Assembly (NCBI GenBank): GCA_039819785.1
Contig: JBCBRH010000032.1
Span: forward strand, 1-53,330
Direction: 5' to 3'
Source: JBCBRD01 sp039819785
GTDB lineage: Bacteria > Pseudomonadota > Alphaproteobacteria > Rhizobiales > Hyphomicrobiaceae
Length of the DNA stretch: 53,330 nt
Below the pieces are notes generated by a model, which saw nothing but the letters and a program-made list of their open reading frames with translations, ran no database searches and was not told the origin of the DNA. Numbering within the stretch: the stretch's first letter is position 1; each line of letters opens with the position of its first letter. Of this stretch, positions 17,573 to 26,760 are shown in pieces. The position numbers and the translations under genes are program-made.

Positions 17573-17948
17573 CAAATCAAGAGCTTAAAGCCTGCAAACA
17601 CGGAGTCACCGCCGCCACATCAAGTTCTTGAAGCGTTCAAGACTGGTTCCGGTGAGTGGAGGCCGCTGCAGTTTTTCAGCCTCGGGTTGATCGGGTCTCG
17701 CACCCAACGGCGGACTGCTCCCAACGCGACCTGACCGGCTGGCTGGATGGCGGGCCTGGCGCGTCACGCTTCGGACGATGGAAAAAATCCGTCGAATGCG
17801 CCGCGCATCATCCGCCGAAAGACACAGACAACCACAACAAAACTGAGGTTGACTGGAAAAAAGCATTGAGACGCGGTGACGCCGCCAGGATTTCACACGT
17901 CTGGAGGCTTCGTTCGGCACGGTTCCCAGCCCTTCCTACGTTGAAGCG
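17573..17948. other. Gene-free stretch between convergent ppc and prmB
   Basis: About 375 bases following the palindromes. No reading frame with family character, terminator with a T-run, or RNA was recognised. Confidence 0.5.
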
Positions 17949-18905
17949 TCAAGCAGCCTTGATGTCGGAAAGGTCAGCTGCACGCACTGCGAATACTTCG
18001 CCCGAACTGGCGGCGGTATCCAGCCACCAAAACCCGACGCCGGGATAGTGCGCTTCAACCGCATCACGCTCCTGGCCGATCTCAACCACCAGTATACCGT
18101 CTTGCGTCAAAAAGTCGGCTGCGTTCGCAAGAACACGGTGAACCAAATCCAACCCGTCCTGCCCGCCATCATGTGCCAGTGCGGGTTCAGCGGCATATTC
18201 CGGCGGAAAATCCGATACCGCCCCGGAGCGAACATATGGCGGATTGCACACGATGAGATCGAAGCGGTGTTTGGGATCAAGCCCATCAAACAGATCGGCT
18301 TTTTGAAGCGTCACGCGACCTGCAAGATCATAAGCCTCGACATTCTTTCGCGCGGCAGCCAGCGCCGCATCACTGATGTCGGTCGCGACCACGTCGGCAT
18401 GTGGAAACTGGTCAGCGGCGATAATGGCCAGACAACCTGATCCCGTACACAGGTCTAAAACCCGTCCGATATCGTCCGCATCATCAACCACAGCCTCCAG
18501 ACCACCAGCCAGCAACTCACCGAGGAACGACCTTGGAACGATTACCCCCTCGTCGACGTGAAAACGGTACCCCTGGATAAACGCCTGACCAATGAGGTAG
18601 GGCGCAGGTTTGCGGGTCACGATCCGGGTTTCGATGAGGTCGAGCAAAGACTGCCGCTCACGCATAGTCAGCCGCGCGTCCAACCACGGCTCAAGTTGAT
18701 CGATGGGCAGAGACAATTCGGAAAGAATGAGAAACGCAGCTTCATCCAGCGCCGTCTCCGTACCGTGCCCATACACCAGATCAGCACGTTCAAACTGGGT
18801 CACGGTATAGCGCAGAAAATCACGCATGGTGATCAGGCACGACGTGGCGTCGTGATCATGCGCAAAGGTCTCGCTTGCATGGGCGCTGTCGCCACAGCCA
18901 GCCAC
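17949..18905 (-). CDS. prmB: Ribosomal protein L3 N5-glutamine methyltransferase
   Basis: About 318 residues. A SAM-dependent methyltransferase that methylates a Gln of ribosomal protein L3. It follows E. coli PrmB closely in order: MRDFLRYTVTQFERADLVYGHGT, then VPRSFLGELL, the SAM loop VLDLCTGSGCLAII, ATDISDAALAAA, and the catalytic CNPPYV. PrmC (43.0 kb) shares the NPPY motif but not this N-terminus. The start is unsure: GTG 18905 gives a leader like that of E. coli PrmB, while ATG 18827 begins just at the conserved part. Longer frames to 19157 would overlap the next gene and are rejected. It lies downstream of the secreted protein gene on the same strand. Confidence 0.9.
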   Translation of the reverse strand: MAGCGDSAHASETFAHDHDATSCLITMRDFLRYTVTQFERADLVYGHGTETALDEAAFLILSELSLPIDQLEPWLDARLTMRERQSLLDLIETRIVTRKPAPYLIGQAFIQGYRFHVDEGVIVPRSFLGELLAGGLEAVVDDADDIGRVLDLCTGSGCLAIIAADQFPHADVVATDISDAALAAARKNVEAYDLAGRVTLQKADLFDGLDPKHRFDLIVCNPPYVRSGAVSDFPPEYAAEPALAHDGGQDGLDLVHRVLANAADFLTQDGILVVEIGQERDAVEAHYPGVGFWWLDTAASSGEVFAVRAADLSDIKAA

Positions 18906-19011
18906 ATCCCTGACAGGTCGAGCGTTTTGGGGACTTTGCTCCTTCAAGGCCTCAACACCTCTGCCCGCTGTGAAGTCGCATAACGCAGGTCGCCGCTCCT
19001 CATGCCAATAT

Positions 19012-20565
19012 CTAGTGTCTTGCCCAGAATTCGACGATGGCACTGCCGAGCGATTTGGCAGCCTTATCCATGTAGCGGGACCGGTACATCGCTTGGATTT
19101 TTTCGATCCGCTCACCGCCGCGCCGCAGCGCAATAGGGCCGTAGGTGCTGCCCGCATCCACCTGCGTCTTCACCGGGATCGTATCCGTCTCACCATCGTT
19201 ATAGATCACCTTGATGGTGTTCAGTGTGATCGCGCGCTCGCGAACGGTGACGCGGATTTCGTTGAACCCGCCGTTGTTCTCACCAACGACGATATCATCC
19301 TTGTCGAAGCCGACAAACCCGGCCGTCTGCGCAGCCAGCAAGACCCAACCATCATTAAAGCGGCGGCCTTCCCCGTCGGCCGCCAGCCAGCCATCCGCAT
19401 GCTTGCCGAACACCTCGACACGCGCACGGCCATTAAAGCCAGGCCGCTCCGCGTAGCTCAGCTCGATGCGATCAATGAAGGCATTCGCCTTGACCGGAAA
19501 CCAAGCACTGTTGAGCTGCGGACGGATCAACTTATCGACGGCAAAGCCCTCCGACAGCCCGCCGGCGTAGTGAACTTTGATCGCCTTAAGGTTCACATCC
19601 TGATCCAAGACGCGCAAACGAATGCGCGAAAACTTGCCCATTTTTCCCTTTACCCGGATGAGGTCTTTGCCAACGGTGAAGCCGACACTTTGCGCACCCA
19701 GAAGCACATCACCAGCAGGCGACGTGTCACTTGGCAGCGCGCGGGACGGCAGCGGTGGGGGGAGCTTTGGCTCTGGCTTGGGCTGAGCTTCAGGCGGTGG
19801 CGGGACCGCCAATGCTGCGGTTTTGATTTCTGCCGCGGGCACCTTCCCCGTGGTGTTGGCGCCTGTGTTGGCACTCGTGTCGGTGCCCGTATCGGCGCTG
19901 GTGCCAGCCGTTGCCCGCGCCTGCGCTGTCGCCAAGGTGGTGGTGACACCATCCTGGCCAGCGTCATTGCTTGAAGACAGATCGCTTGTAGCCTCGCGCG
20001 CTACAACGGGCGGCGCGGTGAGCTTGGGCGCGCCAGTTGAAGCATTGGCGACAGCAGTCACCGTATCGCGGTCGCCGCCCGCCTCGGCAACGGACGTTCC
20101 ATCTCGCCGAGCGGCGCGATCTTCCAGCGTCTGCAGTCCCCAAACCTCAACCTCCCGGAAACCCCGGCCACCGCGCCCAACCCGGAAGGTCAGCAACAGT
20201 TTATCGGCGAACCGCGCCGTCTTGCTGCGGTCAATGGGTTTGGAACGCAGGCCGGGTCTCAGGCGGATACGCCGACGTTCCGTATGCACCCGGCCATCCC
20301 CGTAGGTAAATCGGGCCCGTCGGACCGTGAACATTGATCCACCCGAACTGATGGCAAACGCGCGGACCTTCCCCGGCACTTCAGACAGGTCAATGGCCGC
20401 CGTCGCGGACTTGACGTTGACGTCCTGTGTCGCAATCCGCGTCCACTCGGCGGCTGCCTGTGCCTGTGCCTGGCCCGGTGCACCAGCCTGGAAGGCGAGC
20501 ACAGCTAGAGCCGGCAAGAGTGAACACCACGCGGACCACCAGCGGCTCGTACCGAAAACCTGCAT
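19012..20565 (-). CDS. Secreted protein with three beta-rich repeats, unrecognised family
   Basis: A 517-residue protein with a Sec-type signal sequence (about 1-36, ending near AGAPGQAQAQA). The mature part has a first module (about 45-150), a long Thr/Ala/Pro/Glu-rich linker (about 150-290), and two further modules (about 290-390 and 405-517). Each module shares a pattern of a strand with aromatic or polar start, then an ...IRLRV...NLKAIKVHYAGG or ...IRVTV...TLNTIKVIYNDG unit, and a closing V.V.G/F.A element. The first module has the equivalent ...FTVRRARFTYGDG. A DUF2541-like fold is possible but I cannot confirm it. No enzyme motif is seen. It is probably a periplasmic or surface structural or binding protein. 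It is divergent from the FAD dehydrogenase gene. Confidence 0.75.
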   Translation of the reverse strand: MQVFGTSRWWSAWCSLLPALAVLAFQAGAPGQAQAQAAAEWTRIATQDVNVKSATAAIDLSEVPGKVRAFAISSGGSMFTVRRARFTYGDGRVHTERRRIRLRPGLRSKPIDRSKTARFADKLLLTFRVGRGGRGFREVEVWGLQTLEDRAARRDGTSVAEAGGDRDTVTAVANASTGAPKLTAPPVVAREATSDLSSSNDAGQDGVTTTLATAQARATAGTSADTGTDTSANTGANTTGKVPAAEIKTAALAVPPPPEAQPKPEPKLPPPLPSRALPSDTSPAGDVLLGAQSVGFTVGKDLIRVKGKMGKFSRIRLRVLDQDVNLKAIKVHYAGGLSEGFAVDKLIRPQLNSAWFPVKANAFIDRIELSYAERPGFNGRARVEVFGKHADGWLAADGEGRRFNDGWVLLAAQTAGFVGFDKDDIVVGENNGGFNEIRVTVRERAITLNTIKVIYNDGETDTIPVKTQVDAGSTYGPIALRRGGERIEKIQAMYRSRYMDKAAKSLGSAIVEFWARH

Positions 20566-20927
20566 TCTGTCTTATCCCTCACAGTCACAGTCTTTGGGCA
20601 TGAACCAGCACTTGCCGGAAATGCCCTGTCCCTCGAGCTGCCATATGCCCAGAGCCGTCATTCGGCCAGAACCGTCCGGGCCCCAGCCCGGTAACCCAAA
20701 CCTTAACCCGTATCAAACATCGTCCGGATCAAACATTGATTGCCGTGCAATGTCACACGATCATGTCCCGTGGTTCAGTTTTAGGGCACGAGACATCCAA
20801 TATGAAGTATCGATGACCAGGGTCTGAAAAAGGCCACAGACCGGCAAAAATCGCCCAACCCGCGTTGTGATCCGACGGTCGGAACCAAAGCGTGAAACCG
20901 AAAGCGTGACACAAGGAAGCCTGACGA
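20566..20927. promoter_or_regulatory. Divergent intergenic region
   Basis: About 360 bases between the divergent secreted-protein and FAD-dehydrogenase genes, so it must hold promoters for both. No confident -35/-10 pair, operator or small gene was found. Confidence 0.35.
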
Positions 20928-22382
20928 ATGGCAGTCCCTGACACCCCGCAACATGAGACCCCGCAAACCGGGATGCATGAGCAAATAAGCGCGGCCATTG
21001 CCTGCCTGAAGCAGCGTTTCCCAGAGCAAACACACACGAGCGAAGCGCTTCGCCGTCAGCACGCCAACACCTTGACCTTGATCAACAATCAGCCGGCCGA
21101 TGCCGTTTTTTTCGCACACACGACCGAAGATGTGGTCCACGCGGTCAAAACGGCGCAAGACTTCAAAGTCCCCATCATTCCCTATGGAGCAGGGACATCC
21201 CTAGAGGGTCATCTCAACGCCCCGCGCGGCGGCATTTGCATCGATATGAGCCGCATGGATGAAGTCATCGCCATAAATGCCGAGGACTTGGACTGCACCG
21301 TGCAAGCCGGCATTTCGCGCGACAAACTCAACGCAACCCTTCGCGACACCGGCCTGTTCTTCCCCGTTGACCCCGGCGCAGGCGAAGCATCCATCGGCGG
21401 GATGGCTGCCACCCGGGCCTCTGGCACATGCGCTGTCCGCTATGGCACCATGCGCGAGGCGGTGTTGAACGTGACGGCTGTCATGGCCGATGGGTCCGTC
21501 GTCAAAACCGGCGGCCGCGCGCGGAAATCAGCAGCCGGTTACGATCTGACGCGTTTGCTGGTGGGTTCTGAGGGAACGCTTGGCTTGATAACCGAACTGA
21601 CGGTTCGCCTGTTCGGTCGCCCTGAGACTATCTTATCTGCAGTTGCAACCTTCGAGACGGTCGAAAGCGCATGTCAGACAACCATTGAGGCGATGCAACT
21701 TGGCCTTGGCCTCGCCCGCATCGAGCTTCTGGACGCCCTGCAGATCAAGGCGGTCAACGCACACGCCAATCTCGGTCTGGACGAGATGCCGACGCTGTTT
21801 CTTGAGGTGCACGGAACCCCCGATAGTGCTCAGGAACAGATCCGCTATGTTTCTGAAATCGCCAAAGAACATGGCGCACACGCTTTTGACTGGGCATTGG
21901 ATGAACCAGAGCGCAACCGGCTGTGGAAGGCACGGCACGAGGCTTTTTGGGCCGTCAAATCCACCTGGCCGGGCCGCGAAGCCGTTGTGACGGACGTCTG
22001 CGTACCAATTTCACGGCTTGCCGAGGCTGTGCAGGCAGCCCAGGACGACATCGCACGCCTCGGCCTGATCGCCCCGATCGTCGGTCATGTTGGCGATGGA
22101 AACTTCCACTGCATTGTCATGATTGACACAAGTGACGCAGCCGAAGTCGCAAGGCTGTCCGAACTCACCACAGCGCTCGCCGAACGCGCCGTCGCAATGG
22201 AAGGCACATGCACCGGGGAACATGGGATCGGACAGGGCAAAGCCGCGTTCCTGCAGCACGAACTCGGGTCCGGGCTCGAACTGATGCGCGCAATCAAGCA
22301 CGCGCTCGATCCAGACAATATTCTCAATCCTGGGAAAATCTTCGATGCCTCCAAGGCATCCGTTGCGCATGTAAACCGGTAA
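20928..22382 (+). CDS. FAD-linked D-lactate / glycolate-type dehydrogenase
   Basis: A 484-residue flavoprotein of the GlcD/Dld family, which oxidises 2-hydroxy acids and passes electrons to the respiratory chain. The PCMH-type FAD domain includes IPYGAGTSLEGHLNAPRGG, DPGAGEASIGGMAATRASGT and LLVGSEGTLGLITELTVRLF. The C-terminal cap domain has the metal-binding GHVGDGNFHC and GTCTGEHGIGQGK motifs. Cytochrome-linked D-lactate dehydrogenase is the closest match, but D-2-hydroxy acids such as glycolate remain possible; glycolate oxidation would feed glyoxylate to the serine cycle (inference). No glcE or glcF follows. Its stop codon lies three bases from that of the convergent bactofilin gene. Confidence 0.9.
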   Translation: MAVPDTPQHETPQTGMHEQISAAIACLKQRFPEQTHTSEALRRQHANTLTLINNQPADAVFFAHTTEDVVHAVKTAQDFKVPIIPYGAGTSLEGHLNAPRGGICIDMSRMDEVIAINAEDLDCTVQAGISRDKLNATLRDTGLFFPVDPGAGEASIGGMAATRASGTCAVRYGTMREAVLNVTAVMADGSVVKTGGRARKSAAGYDLTRLLVGSEGTLGLITELTVRLFGRPETILSAVATFETVESACQTTIEAMQLGLGLARIELLDALQIKAVNAHANLGLDEMPTLFLEVHGTPDSAQEQIRYVSEIAKEHGAHAFDWALDEPERNRLWKARHEAFWAVKSTWPGREAVVTDVCVPISRLAEAVQAAQDDIARLGLIAPIVGHVGDGNFHCIVMIDTSDAAEVARLSELTTALAERAVAMEGTCTGEHGIGQGKAAFLQHELGSGLELMRAIKHALDPDNILNPGKIFDASKASVAHVNR

Positions 22383-22385
22383 CCC

Positions 22386-22781
22386 TCAACGCGGTTGTGT
22401 CGAGGGTTCAGACGGGTCCGAACCATTTGTCTCCGGAGCAGGTGTTTCAAATTCGTAAACGGGCGCCAATTTTCTTGGCTCGGCATAGCGCCGGGATTTC
22501 CCCTCGAATGTCGCGCCAGTCTCCAGCGTCAGCTCCGCATGGTAGATCTCACCTTCAAGATGACACCCGCGTCCCAGTATCAGTTTGTCGGCATACACAT
22601 CGCCAATGACGGTCCCTTGAACCTTCACCTCAGCGCCGATGACGTCACCTTGAACGGTCCCTTCAAACGCCACTTCGATGATGTCGGCCATCACGCAGCC
22701 ATCGACGTACCCCTCGACCTTGACGGGCTCGGGAGCCTGAATGGTCCCCCATATTTTGATCTTGCGCCGCACTATGAACAC
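22386..22781 (-). CDS. Bactofilin (polymer-forming cytoskeletal protein)
   Basis: A 131-residue bactofilin. The core (about 8-95) is a right-handed beta-helix built from short turns of the pattern G-x-I/V-x-G-x-V: VKVEGYVDG, VAFEGTVQGDVIG, VKVQGTVIGDVYAD, LILGRGCHLEGEIY, LTLETGATFEG. The charged, Pro-rich tail (EPSTQPR end) is typical of these proteins, which assemble into filaments on the inner membrane. The start is a GTG at 22781; the N-terminal tail is shorter than in most bactofilins. Bactofilins often place polysaccharide or wall enzymes at a cell site. This one is divergent from alg44, 328 bases away, which suggests but does not prove a link to the exopolysaccharide genes. Confidence 0.88.
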   Translation of the reverse strand: MFIVRRKIKIWGTIQAPEPVKVEGYVDGCVMADIIEVAFEGTVQGDVIGAEVKVQGTVIGDVYADKLILGRGCHLEGEIYHAELTLETGATFEGKSRRYAEPRKLAPVYEFETPAPETNGSDPSEPSTQPR

Positions 22782-23109
22782 GCCAACCGCTCTCCATTCC
22801 GTCAGTCACTGGATTTGAAAACCATGCCAGCCAGTGACCTCCTTTGCACGGGTTTTCAGCTCAAATCGTGACCTTGATCGCAATTTGACAGGCGCTGTGA
22901 TTGTTCAACTCGACGCGCCCGTTTGCCCATGATCACTGAACCGATCGCGCCAAGTGCATGGATTAACAATCGTTTTAAGCTGAACCACTTCGACACAACA
23001 CACGCTCTGTTAACGAGAAGATGCGAAATTTGTCAGTGGTCCTCGCGGGTGAACTGCGTGGGTCGGTGCCTTCGTGCGCGCGTTTTCGAGTTAGTGGATT
23101 ACTTCGCCT
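22782..23109. promoter_or_regulatory. Divergent region between bactofilin and alg44
   Basis: About 330 bases that must contain the promoters of the bactofilin gene and the exopolysaccharide operon. It is less GC-rich near 22960-23030, as expected of a promoter. No specific element could be assigned. Confidence 0.35.
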
Positions 23110-24738
23110 ATGGCGGTAAAAGTCAGACGGGAGCGGCCAGACCAGCGGCGGCACCATCGCGTTACAGCGCCTTTGTACGTTGTAATGGGTGGCCACCGCG
23201 TGCGCGCGGCTGACTGGTCGCTTGGCGGTCTCCGCGTCGAAGACTTCCCCGGCGATATTCCTGGCATCGGTGCAACGATCCCGCTGGACGTAACGCTTCC
23301 GTTCCAAGGGTTTGACGTCTCGTTCAAGGCGCAGGCCGAGGTCGTCCGCGTCAACCCGAAAACCAGAATGTTCGCCCTTCGGTTCACAGAAATCGGTGAG
23401 CGCGAACGCGAGTTGATGTCCCACTTCGTCGAGGAATTGATCCGCGGCGCAATGGTCGATGTCGAAGAAACCATCCAGCGCATTGATGTTCCGGTGACGC
23501 CGGCCTCGCTGCAGCCGGACGTGAAACCCACTCCGGCGCAGATGGTGAAAAACCTTCCAGCGCGCCGCCTGCCGGTAAAGACAATGGCCGTATCGGGCGT
23601 CTATCTCGCCCTGGGGTGCATGGTCTTCGCGTACGCCGCAATTCTCGGATACACAAACTTCTTCCGAATGGAAATCAAGACCGCGGTCATTACGGCACCG
23701 GTGGCGACTATCGAAGCCCAAACCGATGGGCGCGTTGAAACATCCGGCTTGCAGCCAGGCGACCCGGTGCGGTCCGGCGAAGTGATGTTCCAGGTGATCG
23801 ACCGCAAGCTTGAACGTGAGATTGAGTTGGCGGACCTGCAGATCAAGGAACGCAAGGCGAAACTTGCCTATCTGAAACAGCGCCATGCCGATGAGTTGGA
23901 CAGGTTGCGTGGCTTTGCAACCGTTGAACTGAAAAATGTCGAGCAATCGAAAATCGAAATGGAAGCAACCGCCGGCGAACTCAAAATCGCCCGGCGTCAG
24001 GTGAAGCGGCTGGAAAGCCTATATGATCGCGGGTACGCAACCGCTGACAGACTTGAACAGGCCCAGACCAACGTCCTGCGCCTTTCAAAGCGATTGCAAA
24101 GAGAGCGCATCGAAGTGTCTTCCCGCGCTGAGTTGGCAAAGGACAACATCGGCCGCAGGCTCTACACAGGAGATGATCTAATTGGCCGGGCAACCGAGTT
24201 CGATGCACAAGTGCGTCTGGCGCAGAATGAAGTGGCCATTGCCGAACGACAGCTTCAATTCAACCGGAAACAGCGGCAAACCCAGGCCATCCGCGCGCCC
24301 TTCGATGGCACGATACTGAAGCTGCCGCACTTCTACGATCCACTCGTCCAGCGCGGCGATGTCATTGCGGTTGTCGAACAGCGCAAGCAGCGACGCGTAA
24401 AGGCTTTCCTGAACCAGGACGAAGTCAACCGCATCGGCATGGGCGACGAAGCGCTGCTCTATATTCCAGCGCTTGGTGAAAGCGTGAAAGGGCGCGTCAC
24501 ATCGATTGACAGAACAAGCGGGTTCATTCGCGAGCAGGACCAGCGCAACAACCCCGGCTATGCATGGCGCGGTCCAAAGGACCGGTCCGCCGAGGTCACG
24601 ATTGAATTCGAAGATCCCAAGCAGGTTGAGGACCACACCAAGTTCAGATCGGGACTGCCGGTCGTCGTCGTGTTTGAACAGCGCGCAACAAATGCGCTTC
24701 TGTCTGCGCTCACCCAGAAATTTGAGCTGATCTTATGA
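23110..24738 (+). CDS. alg44: Alg44-like PilZ/membrane-fusion protein of the polymer synthase
   Basis: A 542-residue membrane protein that in alginate producers binds c-di-GMP and activates the Alg8 synthase. Residues 1-130 form a PilZ domain with both binding motifs: RRHHR (RxxxR at 13-17) and DWSLGG (D/NxSxxG at 35-40). One membrane helix follows (about 157-182). The rest is a periplasmic HlyD-like arm with a long coiled coil (IADLQIKERKAKLAYLKQRH-type region) and a barrel half (APFDGTILKLPHF, VKAFLNQDEVNRIGMGD). The gene overlaps alg8 by four bases (ATGA), so the two are translationally coupled. A weak ribosome-binding site precedes the ATG. The PilZ-HlyD build is specific to Alg44 and argues against a type I secretion adaptor. 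Confidence 0.92.
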   Translation: MAVKVRRERPDQRRHHRVTAPLYVVMGGHRVRAADWSLGGLRVEDFPGDIPGIGATIPLDVTLPFQGFDVSFKAQAEVVRVNPKTRMFALRFTEIGERERELMSHFVEELIRGAMVDVEETIQRIDVPVTPASLQPDVKPTPAQMVKNLPARRLPVKTMAVSGVYLALGCMVFAYAAILGYTNFFRMEIKTAVITAPVATIEAQTDGRVETSGLQPGDPVRSGEVMFQVIDRKLEREIELADLQIKERKAKLAYLKQRHADELDRLRGFATVELKNVEQSKIEMEATAGELKIARRQVKRLESLYDRGYATADRLEQAQTNVLRLSKRLQRERIEVSSRAELAKDNIGRRLYTGDDLIGRATEFDAQVRLAQNEVAIAERQLQFNRKQRQTQAIRAPFDGTILKLPHFYDPLVQRGDVIAVVEQRKQRRVKAFLNQDEVNRIGMGDEALLYIPALGESVKGRVTSIDRTSGFIREQDQRNNPGYAWRGPKDRSAEVTIEFEDPKQVEDHTKFRSGLPVVVVFEQRATNALLSALTQKFELIL

Positions 24739-26501
24739 CGCTCACCCCGTCGAATAGTGAACTGGGTCAGCGCCGGCAACCCAGGTTGGTCGCAGGCCGG
24801 GACGTTGGACAGGCCGCATCTACATCACCCTCCGCGCGCACGCCCTTTGACGTGATGCCAGCTGCTGACGACATGCATCCACCAGCAAGCTACCCGCCCG
24901 CGGGTAAAGGCCTCGTCGGCGTCATCAAGCCCGCCGTGCGTCTGGAGGACCCTTCGGTCCAGCTGGGCTTCTGGGAAAAGTGGACCCCTGCGGTCCATAT
25001 GAAAATCGGCCTCTACTTTGTCTTATGCTTCCTGGCGATGTCGCTCGTCCCCAACACGATCTGGGACCCTGACAATCGCGCAATCATTTACGTCATCGGC
25101 ATCCTGGGCATCTGGCGTTACCTGTGGTGGTTCAACCATTGGATGCGCGCCCTCATCTTCGCCAATGTGACGTATCCCAAAATGCGCGCCCGCGCCGAAG
25201 CGCTATGGTCGTCGGGGTGGCGTCCACGGCATATCCACATTCAGATGACGACCTTCCGCGAACACCGTGAAATCTCAGAGGCCGTCATTCGTGGTCTGGT
25301 GGGTGAAATTCGTGATGCTGGTGTGCCAGCGACCATCTGGCTGGGCTCCAGTGAGCGCGAAGATGAAGATATGATCGCCAATCACTTGAAGCTGGTTGCC
25401 GACGACTGCGACATCACCTTGCGCATCATCCGCCAGAACCAGCCTGGCAAGCGGGTCGCCATCGCCTTGATCCTTCGCGCCATGTCGCGGGCAGGCCTCG
25501 GCAAGGACGATATCGTCATCTTTATGGATGGTGACTTCGTCGTTCATCCAGGCGCCGTAAAACGCTGCTTCCCGCTATTTGCGATGGACCCGGACCTGCA
25601 CGCGCTCACGACCGATGAGCATGTCATGGTGAAGGGTCCGAAATGGATGCAGTCGTGGCTTGATATGCGTTTTGCCCAACGACGCATGGCCATGCAATCC
25701 CACGCGCTTTCGAACCGTGTGCTGACCCTTACGGGGCGGTTTTCGGTGTTCCGCGCAACACATATCGTCAGCCACGAATTCATCCGGCTGCAAGAGGCCG
25801 ATTTTCTTGAAAACTGGCTTTGGGGCCGCTTCCGGTTCCTATCGGGCGATGACAAGTCGACCTGGTATTGCCTGCTGCGTCACGGCGTAAAGATGACTTA
25901 CGTCCCGGACGCATCTGGCACGACCATCGAAGTGGTCGAAGGCTCGGGCTATACGCGCATGGTTGAAAACTTGCGTCGCTGGTCGGGCAACATGTTGCGC
26001 AACGGTAAACGCGCGATCGATCTTGGGCCGGGGCGCATGCCCTTTTTCATCTGGTGGTGCTGCGTGGACCAGCGCATCGCCATGTTCACAATGCTATTCA
26101 GCCCGCTGGTGGCCATCGCCGGCAGCATGAAGATCGGCCTGGGGTTCCTGCTGGCCTACATCATCTACCTGGCCATCACCCGGATGATGCTGTCGATGGT
26201 GCTGTTCTCATACGCCCGCCGCGTAGACCTGGGCTTCATTTGGACCCTGTACGCCAACCAACTTCTGAACGCCGGCGTCAAAGTTTACATGATGTGGCGG
26301 CTGGCAAAACAGAAATGGGCCAACCGCGGCAACCAGAAGCAGGGCTTTCAGGCCGATGGCTGGATTGTCCAATACCGCGAAATCATGGCGGCCTATTTGA
26401 CTTGGTTTTCGTTCTGTTCGCTGTTCTTAGCCGTAGTTATTTACACAGAATTACTGAGTGTCCCGGATTTGGGCCTCATCCGCGTGCTTATTTTTGGGTG
26501 A
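24735..26501 (+). CDS. alg8: Alg8-like GT2 glycosyltransferase (mannuronan synthase)
   Basis: A 588-residue inner-membrane processive GT2 enzyme. Two N-terminal membrane helices (about 90-108 and 115-135) precede the catalytic domain, and several C-terminal helices (about 435-580) follow. Motifs: MDGDFVV (DxD at 265-267), TTDEHVM, FLSGDDKSTWY and ENLRRWSGNMLRN (the R/QxxRW acceptor motif, 411-423). These are the features of Alg8, which polymerises GDP-mannuronate. The first ~75 residues, before GFWEKWTP, are low-complexity and absent from Pseudomonas Alg8. The start overlaps the alg44 stop. With AlgD downstream the donor is most likely GDP-mannuronic acid. Without epimerase or acetylase genes the polymer could be plain mannuronan or a relative. 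Confidence 0.92.
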   Translation: MTLTPSNSELGQRRQPRLVAGRDVGQAASTSPSARTPFDVMPAADDMHPPASYPPAGKGLVGVIKPAVRLEDPSVQLGFWEKWTPAVHMKIGLYFVLCFLAMSLVPNTIWDPDNRAIIYVIGILGIWRYLWWFNHWMRALIFANVTYPKMRARAEALWSSGWRPRHIHIQMTTFREHREISEAVIRGLVGEIRDAGVPATIWLGSSEREDEDMIANHLKLVADDCDITLRIIRQNQPGKRVAIALILRAMSRAGLGKDDIVIFMDGDFVVHPGAVKRCFPLFAMDPDLHALTTDEHVMVKGPKWMQSWLDMRFAQRRMAMQSHALSNRVLTLTGRFSVFRATHIVSHEFIRLQEADFLENWLWGRFRFLSGDDKSTWYCLLRHGVKMTYVPDASGTTIEVVEGSGYTRMVENLRRWSGNMLRNGKRAIDLGPGRMPFFIWWCCVDQRIAMFTMLFSPLVAIAGSMKIGLGFLLAYIIYLAITRMMLSMVLFSYARRVDLGFIWTLYANQLLNAGVKVYMMWRLAKQKWANRGNQKQGFQADGWIVQYREIMAAYLTWFSFCSLFLAVVIYTELLSVPDLGLIRVLIFG

Positions 26502-26760
26502 ATGCATAAAATTCGAAACATGATCTGCACGGTATTCCCATCACTTTTTGTCAATCTCCCAACCGATCGCATTTGAGCAGGTTTTCGAAAGAAAGAGCCG
26601 GCCCACAAGCGGGGGAATGCGAAAAAGAAAAGACGTGATGCGCTTTATGGGAAGGTGCTTCACCAGGCAGACTTACGCGCTAAGCCGTTGTTCATTCGCA
26701 TTTCGTTCAAGAAACGATGTTGCCTGCAGGGCAGCAAAAGCGTCGGGAGCGCAAATTACG

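Noticed and set aside
17949..19157. 402-residue prmB with an upstream start
   Set aside because: It would overlap the secreted-protein gene by about 145 bases and the added residues are unlike PrmB.
23110..24738. Type I secretion membrane-fusion protein for the RTX proteins
   Set aside because: The PilZ domain and the four-base overlap with alg8 identify it as Alg44-like; no ABC exporter or outer-membrane channel is adjacent.
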